From positions 1 to 8,434 of the forward strand of contig JAFQNZ010000302.1 of assembly GCA_017395715.1 (NCBI GenBank): a stretch of DNA of 8,434 nucleotides, read 5' to 3'. The position numbers and the translations under genes are program-made. Shown here one piece after another: positions 1 through 7,257 of this stretch. This DNA is from Clostridia bacterium. GTDB taxonomy: Bacteria > Bacillota > Clostridia > Oscillospirales > CAG-272. The notes under the pieces are model-generated. The model saw only the letters and a list, made by a program, of their open reading frames with translations, was not told the origin of the DNA and ran no database searches. Each line of letters begins with the position of its first letter. The stretch's first letter is position 1.

Positions 1-439
1 ACCGGCTTTTCTTACCCTCGGCAAAGATCACCACTTCCGACTTTTTCACCTCACAGCGAATCCCGCCGCCCTCAAGGAGCGAGGGCATATGCTCAAGGAT
101 CATCCCAAAGCGCCGCACCAATTCGTCCGCATCGTTTTTGCTTTTCGAAAGCGCAATCACCGTGTGTCCGGGATGATAGATGAGATCGTGCGCACAGTAC
201 GTGAGTGCCACCCAGGTAATGCCGATCTGACGCGCCTTCAAAAACAAATTGAGGCGATTGTCGCGGATCGACAAAAACGCATCCTCCTGCGCTTTCCACG
301 GAGAAAACCGAACCACCACCGCAGGCGAATCTTTGTCCTCGAAAAAGCAGTAGTTTTTCACAAAGTATAAAAGATCCGTCCCCGCGTAGTCAAACTCCGC
401 TCGGCGAAAATGCTGCAAAGTGTCAGTGGCTTTCGTCAA
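1..439 (-). CDS. terL: Phage terminase large subunit, N-terminal part (runs off the left edge)
   Basis: This is the ATPase/nuclease motor that packages phage DNA into proheads; only the first 146 codons of the ATPase domain are present. The frame is open to position 1. The protein shows an aromatic/Gln segment FSPWKAQEDAF (residues 45-55), the place of the adenine-binding Q motif, and then the deviant Walker A typical of large terminases, LKARQIGITW (67-76). Next comes a strand-helix stretch VIALSKSKNDADELVRR (94-110), also usual for the family. The preferred start is TTG at 439, because AGAAGG lies 7 bases upstream. It overlaps the end of the small subunit by 17 bases, suggesting translational coupling. 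A second TTG at 418 is possible but has a poorer context. The nuclease domain lies outside the window, so I cannot tell whether the gene is intact. Confidence 0.92.
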   Translation of the reverse strand, partial: MTKATDTLQHFRRAEFDYAGTDLLYFVKNYCFFEDKDSPAVVVRFSPWKAQEDAFLSIRDNRLNLFLKARQIGITWVALTYCAHDLIYHPGHTVIALSKSKNDADELVRRFGMILEHMPSLLEGGGIRCEVKKSEVVIFAEGKKSR

Positions 440-824
440 TGCCAAGCCTTCTTGCCAAATTTTCCATCAAAGCGCGGTCGGCATCCGAGATCCCCTCGGG
501 AGCGTCGGTGTTCTTTTGCGAAGCGGAGCGCCCCATGCCAAAGTCGCTGGACAGAATAAACTTCGCAGCACTCACGTTCACAAGCCCTGAAAGCGCCGCA
601 TCCATCAAAAGCTGCCGCAAAAGCTCAGTCGCATCCTGGCAAGCTTTGTCAAAATCACCATGCTCACGCCGCCACTTTTCAATCTGCGAGATTGGCACAC
701 CGATCGAATCGGCAAACGAAACAAAAGAGGGCGCCCCCACTATGCTTCCTTTTTTGTTCTTTCGCATTTCTGAAAAATGCGCCATCACATCGTCACAGTA
801 TTTTTTGCGATAGACCGTCGCCAT
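423..824 (-). CDS. terS: Phage terminase small subunit (DNA-packaging, P22 gp3-like pattern)
   Basis: This 133-residue protein probably recognises the packaging site on phage DNA and recruits the large subunit. A basic N-terminus (residues 1-27) is followed by a helix-turn-helix-like segment, SFVSFADSIGVPISQIEKW (33-51). Then comes a helical oligomerisation-type region ending in AALSGLVNVSAAKFILSSDFG (76-96), the 'ALSG...N...AKF.L...G' pattern of gp3-like small terminases. A C-terminal helix spans about 111-128. Length and position directly ahead of terL fit. The ATG at 824 was chosen because AAAGGGGG (831-838) lies 6 bases upstream. An in-frame GTG at 872 would add 16 residues but has no ribosome binding site. 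The assignment rests on pattern and synteny, not on a database match. Confidence 0.82.
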   Translation of the reverse strand: MATVYRKKYCDDVMAHFSEMRKNKKGSIVGAPSFVSFADSIGVPISQIEKWRREHGDFDKACQDATELLRQLLMDAALSGLVNVSAAKFILSSDFGMGRSASQKNTDAPEGISDADRALMENLARRLGIDESH

Positions 825-937
825 ATCACTCCCCCTTTCTTCTCTGTCGCACCCAAACGAAAGCCACGCCACATAGCTCTCATCATCGGGCGCACCTTAT
901 CCTAACATCCCAATAACTCCAAAAAATCACACCCTGC
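825..937 (-). promoter_or_regulatory. Gap upstream of terS: candidate late promoter and packaging-site region
   Basis: This 113-base gap separates the lipoprotein terminator from terS and contains the terS ribosome binding site (831-838). I find no good TTGACA/TATAAT pair reading towards terS, although the two genes just upstream both have near-perfect ones. In phages with RinA-type regulators the activated late promoter lies directly upstream of terS, and cos/pac sites often lie here too. The only internal repeat I noticed is the short motif GGTGCG, present twice on the minus strand about 40 bases apart. The role of this gap is inferred from position. Confidence 0.4.
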
Positions 938-973
938 AAAAAAAATAACGGAGAATCAAACGATTCTCCGTTA
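938..973 (-). terminator. Intrinsic terminator after the lipoprotein gene
   Basis: On the minus strand a perfect 12-bp stem, TAACGGAGAATC paired with GATTCTCCGTTA, encloses a 4-base loop and is followed at once by eight T residues. It begins 17 bases after the lipoprotein stop codon. There is no T-run directly after the hairpin on the plus strand, so it should work mainly in the minus direction. Confidence 0.93.
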
Positions 974-990
974 CCGGTTTTATTAAGTTT

Positions 991-3900
991 TTACAAAGCC
1001 GCCGTTCCGTCAGAACACTGCACCTCTGTCGCAGGAACCTTGTAATTCCACGAACTTCCTTTACCCAACGCATTCCATTCTTCAACCGTACCCTCAAACA
1101 CAATGGTTGAAAGGAAGCGGCAATCATAAAATGCTTTTCGGGCAATCGAAGTCACACTGGCAGGTATTGTTACACTTTCAAGTTCTCTGCAACAGTTAAA
1201 CGCCAACGATCCAATATGGGTGACACCGTCGCTTATGATCACACTTTTCAGTTCATCGCAACCAAAAAACGCATCATCATCCCACGCCTCTATACTGCCG
1301 GGTATCGTCACGCTTTCCAGTTTACACCCATTAAAAGGCGATTCTCCAATGACTTTTATACCCTCAGACAATATCACATCTTTCAATTTATTGCATCCGT
1401 AAAACGCGTTATCACCAATTTCTTCCACACTGCCCGGAATGGTAATACCGGTCAAACCAATGCAGTAACAGAAGGCATACTCTCCAATCAAATTCACACT
1501 GTTGGGTATCGTTACCGAAGTAATACTTCTGCAGTTGGCAAATGCGCCGTACGAAATCTCTGTTACACCGTCCGGTATCACAAGATTCGTGATCAGCTCT
1601 CCGTTCAGATATAAATACTTGGAATAATACACCGACGGTCTGAGAGGATGGGCGTTATACCCTTCAAAGGTGATCTGACACCAAGCCGCAAGGTCTGTAA
1701 TATAAACATAATTCAGCTTATCACATTCGGAAAACGTGCCGGAAGATACTCTTGTCAGCGTACTTGGGAAGGTTATACTTGACAGATTAGTACATTTTTC
1801 AAAAGCACCCCGAAGAGAGGTAATGCCGTTGGGAATCACGATGCTGATAAGACTTTGGCAGTTGTAAAAAGCGGCATAATCTATGCTTGACATACTGTCG
1901 GGCATCGTCACCTCGACAAGGGCGGTACAGTTATAAAAAGCACCGTATCCTATGCTTGTCATATTCTTGGGCATCGTTACACTAACAAGACCGGTACAAT
2001 CCCAGAATGCATACTCTCCGATATCGGTTACACCGTTCGGAATAACCGCTCGGGTAATGCTGGTACAATTCACGAACCTTGCATACGGAATCGTCGTAAC
2101 GCCGTCGGGAATCACAAGTTCGGTAATCAGCTTACCGTTCAAAAACAGCTTCTTATCCCTTTGCGAACCGCCTGAAAGCGGACTGCTTCCATCAGAGGCA
2201 TCGATCTCGATCCGACACCATGCCGCAAGATCCGTAAGGTAAATATTGACAAGACTATCACAACCGTAGAACGCACAGGCTTCAATACTTGTCAGACCGG
2301 CAGGAATTGTCACGCTCGTCAGAGCAGTACAGCCGTTAAACGCATATTCACCAATACTCGTCACACCGTTCGGCAAAACCAAATCGGTAAGACCTAAACA
2401 GCCGGCGAATGCATTTTTTCCAATACTCGTCACACTGCCGGGCAGCGTCAGATTCGTAATATTGCAACATCCCATGAATCTGTAGTCGTCTATATGCTCT
2501 ACACCGTCAGGGATCACAAGATTTGTAACCGCTTCACCGTTCAAGTACAACTCGCCCATATACAGCGGCATACTTGTTGAAGATTCAAACTCAAGGTTAC
2601 ACCAAGCGACAAGATCCGAAATGTAAAGCTTTCTCAAAGAGTAACACGACTTGAAAGCATCTTTTTCAATCTTTGTCACACTTGCGGGAATCGTCACGCT
2701 TTCAATTTTGGAATTACCAAAAGCATACCATCCGATGCAGGTAACACCTTCGGGGATAATAACGTCTAAAAGCTGCGAAGAGTTATAAAACGTATAATTT
2801 CCAATCCGTTCCACGTCCCCAATGACCAGCTTCACACCGCCCGCCAGCTCTTTTGTGTTTTTCAGCACGTAATAGGGCGAGTTCGTATAGCGGCTATAGG
2901 AATAGGAATTAAAGTCATTTGTTACATCCATACCGTACTTGTTCACAAGCTCATACCAGGAGGCAAGCAGATTGCCTTTGGCGTCAAACAAGCCGTCCAC
3001 TCTTCTTCCGCATACGTTGCACATACCGTCCTTGTCGGGGTCACTGTGACCAAGCGGCTTGTCGTCAAAGATCTCAATGCCGATCGCGCCGCAGTTGCAG
3101 GAATAGTAGTAACGCGCAGGCGTCGTACAAGCCGCCGCCGATACCAAATACTTCTCTGCCGTATTCTTTTCATTGAACGCGTGGTAATGACCGCAAGCCT
3201 CGCCGCAAGCGCTGCACGTACCACTGCCGTCGTCCGTGTGGTCCTTGGGAAGCACGTAGGTTGTACTGTCGATCACAAACGCATCGCAACGCGTACAGTC
3301 TTCCATGGTGTAGCCGCGCTCATGGCAGGTCGGTGCAACCGTCACCGTAACGTAGCTGTGACCCAAAGCGGGATATTTGATATACTCACCCGCAAACACC
3401 GTCTCGCAGCCGCGGCAATAAGTCGCCGCCGTATGACCGTCCTCGGTGCAGGTTGCCTCTTGATGCTCTACCGTAATAACATCATGGCTGATATGCAGTT
3501 TCAGTGTCACAAGCTTGTAAATTGTGCCGCACACCACTTTGATCTCTACCGTATCGGTGTTCTCTTGAATCACCTTCAAAACACCGTCTTCGGTCAGCGT
3601 CACACCGGCGTAAGTACCGTTGAGATAATACTTGCAGGTCAGCTTTTTGGTCTTCTTCTCCATCGAGGAAAAATCTTGGATCACAGCCGAAGTATCCACC
3701 GTTTCAGAGAGCGTCAAATCACTTCCGCAGGTATAATCGAGTTCTTTGTTTTCTTTTGTCTGTTCAAAATACAGCGGAATCACCTTGTCACCAAACGAGA
3801 ACAGCTTAAAGGTATCTGAATACACCGTCCACTCTTCATCGTATAAGGTAGCGGTTTTCCAACCTTCAAACAAACACCAAACGCTGATTTGGGCATTGGC

Positions 3901-6900
3901 ACCCACCTTGGCATTCACTTTCACACCGCAGGAAATATAACCGGATGCCACAAAAGAATGCACGCCCGTGGTGGCAAAAGTTGCCGAGAGCATTCCGCCC
4001 ATTTCAAAGTAAGGACCGACCGAAGCATTCACAAAGGTGTTCACAATGCCGAAAAGACTCACCTTGAATTCAAACTTCAGCATATCGGACACTTCAACCT
4101 TGCCCATCATATAGAAGGAAACCTGTGCCGACGATTTGAACGATTTGATGATTGAAGTACGCTCGCCCGAGCGGCGCAAGCCGATCTCAACCGTCATATG
4201 TGCTTCAGTTCCCACACCAACTTCGCCAACGGCTTCAAAATCAAAGATGTTGTAAACTGTGAATCTAAAGGAAACACCCCAGAAGTTAAAGGGAATCGAG
4301 CCGATCGGCACTTCCTTTTTGCTTTCGGCTTTGCCCGAATCCACGCCGGAGAACGAGCCGTCCTTCTGCGCTTCTTCATACAGCTTTTGGAAGAACTTCA
4401 AGTCTTTGGTATCTTTTTCACTCTTGGCAGAAGCAAAAATGTTAATCTTTGCCGTCGTGTCCACTTCCACAGCAAACACAAACTTGTCAGCTGCCGAAAC
4501 GTCAATGGTAAAATCAAGCGCCACCTCCATTTCCACCGCAAGTGTAACCGTGAAGAGCGAATCCACTTTGTGTGTTTCGGTATGCATACGGGCAAACTCG
4601 GTCACGATTTCCACCGTGAACTGAATCTTAGTTTCTTCTACCTTAACCGACGGATTCACCTTCGTGCCGTTTTCGTCGTAGTAATAATCCCCGTGTTCAA
4701 ATCCCGCAAACAAAGTTGCCGCACGTCTAAAGTTCAGATATACCGCCGAAGCCTTAAGCTCTTCGGTCATCATCTCTTTCAAATTTTCGTCAAACTCAAT
4801 GCCTTCAAGATCAAGCTCGCCCGAATAGTACAGCTCATATTCCTTGAATACGTCATCAAATTCTGCCGCTTCGATTTGATAGGCATACAAACTCTCAAGC
4901 CGACCCTCGGCAAGAATCTCCACAATCAGAACAACATTGTCGATCTCATCGCGGTAAATAACAGCATTGTCGCCCGCATCCAGCAAATCCTCCGAAAGGA
5001 AAACAAACAAACCCTCGTCTTCTTCAAAACAACCATAGAGATCGCTTTCCGCAATGAATACCACATCATCATGGAATTTGGCATGATGCGTATTTTCTTT
5101 TTCGGTAATAAACCAAAGTTCGCGTCCGGAAACGTTCACAAAGCTCACTTCTTCGCGAAGCAATACCTGATAACCCATGCCGGGTAGGTATCCTTGGCAA
5201 CCGATCGTGTAAACCCCATCCGCTTCCGAAACAATATAAAGCACAGGTGCTTTTTCATCAAGGTCTTTGATGAAAATATACTCTGCCAGGTTGGCATCGG
5301 TCAGCTTCACCGATGACTGCACTTCAAATGTAAAATCAAGCGGCGCATCGGTCACAAGATTATTGGTAGCCACCTCACCCGAAAGGCTTGCCTCTCTCCA
5401 CACACCGTAAAGGAGGGTGTCTTCTTCAAAAAGATAGGAAGAAAGGCACTTGTCGGTCAGGTCTTCATTCAAATACCAACCGTCAAACACGTAGCCTTCT
5501 TTTTCAGGCGCAGGCAGTACCGCTACCGTACCCTTTTTGATCTGCAAATCAGAACAAATCTTGTCTTCGCCGCACAAAAAATGCAACGTAATATAGTCGT
5601 TTGCTTCCACAAAATAGGAATCATCGCAATGGATGCAAGCATATCTCACTCCGCCCGATACAGCCGCACTTTCGTACGAGTGTCCGACAGAGTCTATTGC
5701 GGCGCGTTCCACAAGAGATGAGCAAGTCGTGCAGTGGCGCACCTTTTCTCCTGCTTCGGTACAACCCGCCGCCAATATCACTTGCCACTCACCCGCATAA
5801 TGCCCGCTTGCGGGAAGCGTTACTTCGTAAGAGTCTCCGCAATGGCGACAGGTCGCAATCTTTTTGCCGCTTTCTGTACAAGTCGGCTTCACAACCGTTT
5901 CTTTATACATATGACCGAATTCGGCAATTGTTTCTTCGCACACCGTGCAAAGAATATAGCCAAGCTTTCGATCGCCGCAGGTATCGTCGGTAAAATACAG
6001 TTCACTTGCCGTATGTCCGATTGCCGCAATCTCCTCGGTAACAGATTCACCGCAGTGTTTGCAATTGCCCGAACGGCTTCCTGATGTCAAGCAACTCGGT
6101 TCGGTGTAGTCAGAGTAGCCACTCACCTCGTGTCCCGTCGCGTACAAAACCTCCACGGTTTCATATTCACAAACCGAACATACCCTGTAAGCATAACCGT
6201 CCTGCGTGCAAGTCGCGGGTGTAACCGAAGAGACATAGTCATGTCCGCTCTCGGCAATCTCTTCGCTTTCCACTTTACCGCAAGCACAGCTGCGCTCCTT
6301 TTTGCCTTTTTCGGTGCAAGTTGGCGCTTCTACCGTCTGCCATGCGCCAAACGCATGACCCTTGGCTTTTACATAAAGGTCCACATAGCTGTCGCCGCAA
6401 TGACTGCAAGTGTAGGTCGTATACCCTCTTTCTTCACAGGTCGGCTCGGTAACCACCGCAGTATATTCGTGTCCTTGCACGGGAATGATTCCGGTTTCCA
6501 CTTTGCCGCAAGCACACTCGCGTCGCTTTTCGCCCTGTTCGGTGGCTGTCGCTTCCTTCACGGTGACCCACTCGCCATATTCGTGACCGGGCGCTTCCAC
6601 GTAAAGGTCAACATAACTGTAGCCGCACGCGCAGGTAAATGTGGTATAGCCTCTTTCCTCGCAGGTCGGCGGAGTGACTGTCTTGGTATAGCTGTGTCCG
6701 TTTACGGGAATCGACTTGGTCTCATAACTGCCGCAGGCACACTCACGCTTCGTTTCACCTTGCTCGGTGCAGGTAGGCTCTTTCACCGTTTGCCACCCGC
6801 CGTAGCTGTGTCCTTTGGGCTGTATGAGCTGTACAAAATTTTCTCCGCAGGCGCAAACCTTAGTCTCCTCGCCCACACCCATACAAGTTGGTTCTTTGGT

Positions 6901-7104
6901 AACCTGAAAAGGGCTCCACTCATGCACGTGAGGCGTCTGCGCCTGATCGTTACCCGGCGTCGTATTGGTCGTATGATTGCTGTCCTTCGATACTTCCGTC
7001 ACCTGACCGCATCCGCAAGACGAAAACCAAATCAGAACAACGATAAGTAAGAAAATCATCGAAACGAAACAGCGTATCCGCTTTTCTGTGTTTATGTTTT
7101 TCAA
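991..7104 (-). CDS. Giant multidomain surface lipoprotein with Cys repeats and BspA-like leucine-rich repeats
   Basis: This 2037-residue protein is probably a surface lipoprotein that binds a ligand or another cell. A basic N-terminus and hydrophobic core (13-27) lead to a lipobox-like FSSC with Cys30 as the expected lipidated residue. A Thr/Asn/Gln-rich linker (33-59) follows. Then come Cys/His repeats (61-500), an InlB B-repeat-like module (about 505-569), a beta-rich region without a recognised family (580-1205), a second Cys cluster (1206-1370), leucine-rich repeats (1426-2005) and a C-terminal motif with EEWN and WN, as seen in BspA-like proteins. There is no LPXTG, SLH or dockerin, so anchoring should be by the lipid. 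The start is TTG at 7104, 7 bases after AGGAGG (7112-7117); starting at the GTG at 7155 would bury the signal peptide behind 17 extra residues. The gene has its own promoter and terminator. Adhesion is known for some BspA-like proteins but is only inferred here. Confidence 0.93.
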   Translation of the reverse strand: MKNINTEKRIRCFVSMIFLLIVVLIWFSSCGCGQVTEVSKDSNHTTNTTPGNDQAQTPHVHEWSPFQVTKEPTCMGVGEETKVCACGENFVQLIQPKGHSYGGWQTVKEPTCTEQGETKRECACGSYETKSIPVNGHSYTKTVTPPTCEERGYTTFTCACGYSYVDLYVEAPGHEYGEWVTVKEATATEQGEKRRECACGKVETGIIPVQGHEYTAVVTEPTCEERGYTTYTCSHCGDSYVDLYVKAKGHAFGAWQTVEAPTCTEKGKKERSCACGKVESEEIAESGHDYVSSVTPATCTQDGYAYRVCSVCEYETVEVLYATGHEVSGYSDYTEPSCLTSGSRSGNCKHCGESVTEEIAAIGHTASELYFTDDTCGDRKLGYILCTVCEETIAEFGHMYKETVVKPTCTESGKKIATCRHCGDSYEVTLPASGHYAGEWQVILAAGCTEAGEKVRHCTTCSSLVERAAIDSVGHSYESAAVSGGVRYACIHCDDSYFVEANDYITLHFLCGEDKICSDLQIKKGTVAVLPAPEKEGYVFDGWYLNEDLTDKCLSSYLFEEDTLLYGVWREASLSGEVATNNLVTDAPLDFTFEVQSSVKLTDANLAEYIFIKDLDEKAPVLYIVSEADGVYTIGCQGYLPGMGYQVLLREEVSFVNVSGRELWFITEKENTHHAKFHDDVVFIAESDLYGCFEEDEGLFVFLSEDLLDAGDNAVIYRDEIDNVVLIVEILAEGRLESLYAYQIEAAEFDDVFKEYELYYSGELDLEGIEFDENLKEMMTEELKASAVYLNFRRAATLFAGFEHGDYYYDENGTKVNPSVKVEETKIQFTVEIVTEFARMHTETHKVDSLFTVTLAVEMEVALDFTIDVSAADKFVFAVEVDTTAKINIFASAKSEKDTKDLKFFQKLYEEAQKDGSFSGVDSGKAESKKEVPIGSIPFNFWGVSFRFTVYNIFDFEAVGEVGVGTEAHMTVEIGLRRSGERTSIIKSFKSSAQVSFYMMGKVEVSDMLKFEFKVSLFGIVNTFVNASVGPYFEMGGMLSATFATTGVHSFVASGYISCGVKVNAKVGANAQISVWCLFEGWKTATLYDEEWTVYSDTFKLFSFGDKVIPLYFEQTKENKELDYTCGSDLTLSETVDTSAVIQDFSSMEKKTKKLTCKYYLNGTYAGVTLTEDGVLKVIQENTDTVEIKVVCGTIYKLVTLKLHISHDVITVEHQEATCTEDGHTAATYCRGCETVFAGEYIKYPALGHSYVTVTVAPTCHERGYTMEDCTRCDAFVIDSTTYVLPKDHTDDGSGTCSACGEACGHYHAFNEKNTAEKYLVSAAACTTPARYYYSCNCGAIGIEIFDDKPLGHSDPDKDGMCNVCGRRVDGLFDAKGNLLASWYELVNKYGMDVTNDFNSYSYSRYTNSPYYVLKNTKELAGGVKLVIGDVERIGNYTFYNSSQLLDVIIPEGVTCIGWYAFGNSKIESVTIPASVTKIEKDAFKSCYSLRKLYISDLVAWCNLEFESSTSMPLYMGELYLNGEAVTNLVIPDGVEHIDDYRFMGCCNITNLTLPGSVTSIGKNAFAGCLGLTDLVLPNGVTSIGEYAFNGCTALTSVTIPAGLTSIEACAFYGCDSLVNIYLTDLAAWCRIEIDASDGSSPLSGGSQRDKKLFLNGKLITELVIPDGVTTIPYARFVNCTSITRAVIPNGVTDIGEYAFWDCTGLVSVTMPKNMTSIGYGAFYNCTALVEVTMPDSMSSIDYAAFYNCQSLISIVIPNGITSLRGAFEKCTNLSSITFPSTLTRVSSGTFSECDKLNYVYITDLAAWCQITFEGYNAHPLRPSVYYSKYLYLNGELITNLVIPDGVTEISYGAFANCRSITSVTIPNSVNLIGEYAFCYCIGLTGITIPGSVEEIGDNAFYGCNKLKDVILSEGIKVIGESPFNGCKLESVTIPGSIEAWDDDAFFGCDELKSVIISDGVTHIGSLAFNCCRELESVTIPASVTSIARKAFYDCRFLSTIVFEGTVEEWNALGKGSSWNYKVPATEVQCSDGTAAL
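1090..2829 (-). repeat. Twenty BspA-type (LRR_5) leucine-rich repeats, residues 1426-2005
   Basis: The repeat unit is about 23 residues with the pattern 'L.SVTIP.SVTSIG..AF.GC..'. I count twenty 'xxF' anchor points, from YTFYN (1437-1441) to KAFYD (1990-1994). Three longer islands interrupt the array after repeats 3, 7 and 13 (residues about 1493-1527, 1620-1657 and 1800-1837). Each runs from a 'DLxAWC' motif to 'LNGxxxTxLVIPDGV'. The array ends in a capping segment with FEGTVEEWN and SSWN. This fold usually forms a curved solenoid used for binding proteins or carbohydrates. Confidence 0.92.
2995..3489 (-). repeat. Second Cys/His repeat cluster, residues 1206-1370
   Basis: About four degenerate units resemble the N-terminal array: EATCTEDG...CRGC...LGHSY (1217-1251), APTCHERGY...CTRC (1257-1273), a CSAC/CGHYH segment (1297-1308), and a unit ending in CNCG and LGH (1336-1353). 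The cluster closes with DPDKDGMCNVCG (1355-1366), which joins a DxDxDG loop of calcium-binding type to a CxxC pair. It sits between the beta-rich region and the leucine-rich repeats, like a hinge or spacer. Confidence 0.8.
3490..5397 (-). other. Unassigned beta-rich central region of the lipoprotein, residues 570-1205
   Basis: I do not recognise a family here. Residues 580-760 are acidic, with short alternating hydrophobic strands. Residues 825-890 and 935-1110 are rich in alternating hydrophobic/polar strands and Gly, Val, Phe and Ala, such as FTVTLAVEMEVALDFTIDV (851-869), and look like long amphipathic beta-strands. A Lys/Glu-rich, probably helical stretch (892-930) splits the two halves. 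The part around 1160-1205 resembles an Ig-like sandwich. I recall beta regions with a similar 'EW..YS.TF.L.SFGDK' ending (1091-1107) in other large Clostridia surface proteins, but cannot name a domain. Confidence 0.55.
5398..5592 (-). other. InlB B-repeat / Listeria-Bacteroides repeat-like module, residues 505-569
   Basis: A single module follows the Cys repeats. It has a beta-strand start (ITLHF), a middle 'KKGTVAVLPAPEKEGYVFDG' and then GWYLNEDLTDKC and TLLYGVW. The 'GY.F.GWY......' core and the terminal 'LYGVW' are the hallmarks of this family of small surface-protein domains, common in Firmicutes. Usually several copies occur in tandem; here there is one. Confidence 0.78.
5605..6924 (-). 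repeat. About twelve tandem 35-41 residue Cys/His repeats, residues 61-500
   Basis: The unit is roughly 'GHxYxxxxxxxPTCTExGxxxxxCxCGxxxxxxxxxxxGH', giving one lone Cys, a CxC or CxxC pair and one or two His per unit. Two subtypes alternate. Type A has a 'W.TVKEPTCTEQGE..R.CACG' core (units starting near 99, 174 and 250). Type B has 'PTCEERGYTT.TC..CG.SYVDLYV' (units near 137 and 212). Later units (about 288-500) are more diverged and the last is partial. The Cys/His spacing is compatible with metal binding or with disulfides; the sequence alone does not decide. Confidence 0.9.
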
Positions 7105-7111
7105 AACAAAA

Positions 7112-7117
7112 CCTCCT
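7112..7117 (-). promoter_or_regulatory. Ribosome binding site that fixes the TTG start of the lipoprotein
   Basis: AGGAGG lies 7 bases before TTG at 7104. No ATG or GTG lies at a useful distance, so TTG is the best-supported start and puts the signal peptide at the N-terminus. Confidence 0.88.
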
Positions 7118-7160
7118 GTATTTGAGCCTTTTTGAAAAAAGTTAACATTCACCAAATATC

Positions 7161-7188
7161 ATTATATTCTCTTTCCATTGAATGTCAA
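7161..7188 (-). promoter_or_regulatory. Consensus housekeeping promoter of the lipoprotein gene
   Basis: TTGACA (7183-7188) and TATAAT (7161-7166) are separated by 16 bases on the minus strand. Transcription should start near 7154, giving a leader of about 50 bases. The promoter lies just after the terminator of the membrane-protein gene, so the two genes are probably separate transcription units. I see no clear operator palindrome around it. Confidence 0.9.
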
Positions 7189-7209
7189 GCATTTCCCGTA
7201 AAGGTTCGC

Positions 7210-7248
7210 AAAAAAACAACCCTTGCGCCCAAAGACACAAGGGGTGTT
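7210..7248 (-). terminator. Intrinsic terminator after the membrane-protein gene
   Basis: On the minus strand AACACCCCTTGTG pairs with CGCAAGGGTTGTT across an 8-base loop, with one mismatch and one G-T wobble in 13 positions. A run of seven T residues follows. It starts 9 bases after the stop codon of the upstream gene. Confidence 0.9.
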
Positions 7249-7257
7249 TATCAAGTT

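Noticed and set aside
93..299. Minus-strand frame starting from a GTG within the terminase large subunit gene
   Set aside because: The overlapping frame that is open to the left edge carries the terminase motifs; this one is an out-of-frame shadow.
825..872. In-frame GTG at 872 as an upstream start of the terminase small subunit
   Set aside because: It lacks a ribosome binding site, whereas the ATG at 824 has AAAGGGGG 6 bases upstream.
991..1107. C-terminal cell-wall anchor of the giant protein
   Set aside because: The C-terminus (VQCSDGTAAL) has no LPXTG, hydrophobic segment, SLH or dockerin; anchoring is better explained by the N-terminal lipobox.
1090..2829. Regular DNA repetition that could suggest a CRISPR array
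   Set aside because: The periodicity follows codons of leucine-rich repeats, there are no identical repeats with unique spacers, and no cas genes are present.
3046..3819. Plus-strand open frame of 257 codons opposite the second Cys cluster
   Set aside because: Arg/Val/Ala-rich shadow of the minus-strand coding sequence with no ribosome binding site.
4198..5187. Plus-strand open frame of 329 codons opposite the central region of the lipoprotein
   Set aside because: It is entirely antisense to a well-supported gene, has a basic composition typical of a reversed frame, and has no ribosome binding site or recognisable domain.
6130..7050. Plus-strand open frame of 306 codons opposite the Cys repeats
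   Set aside because: Its internal repetition only mirrors the repeats of the minus-strand gene, and no start signal or family pattern is seen.
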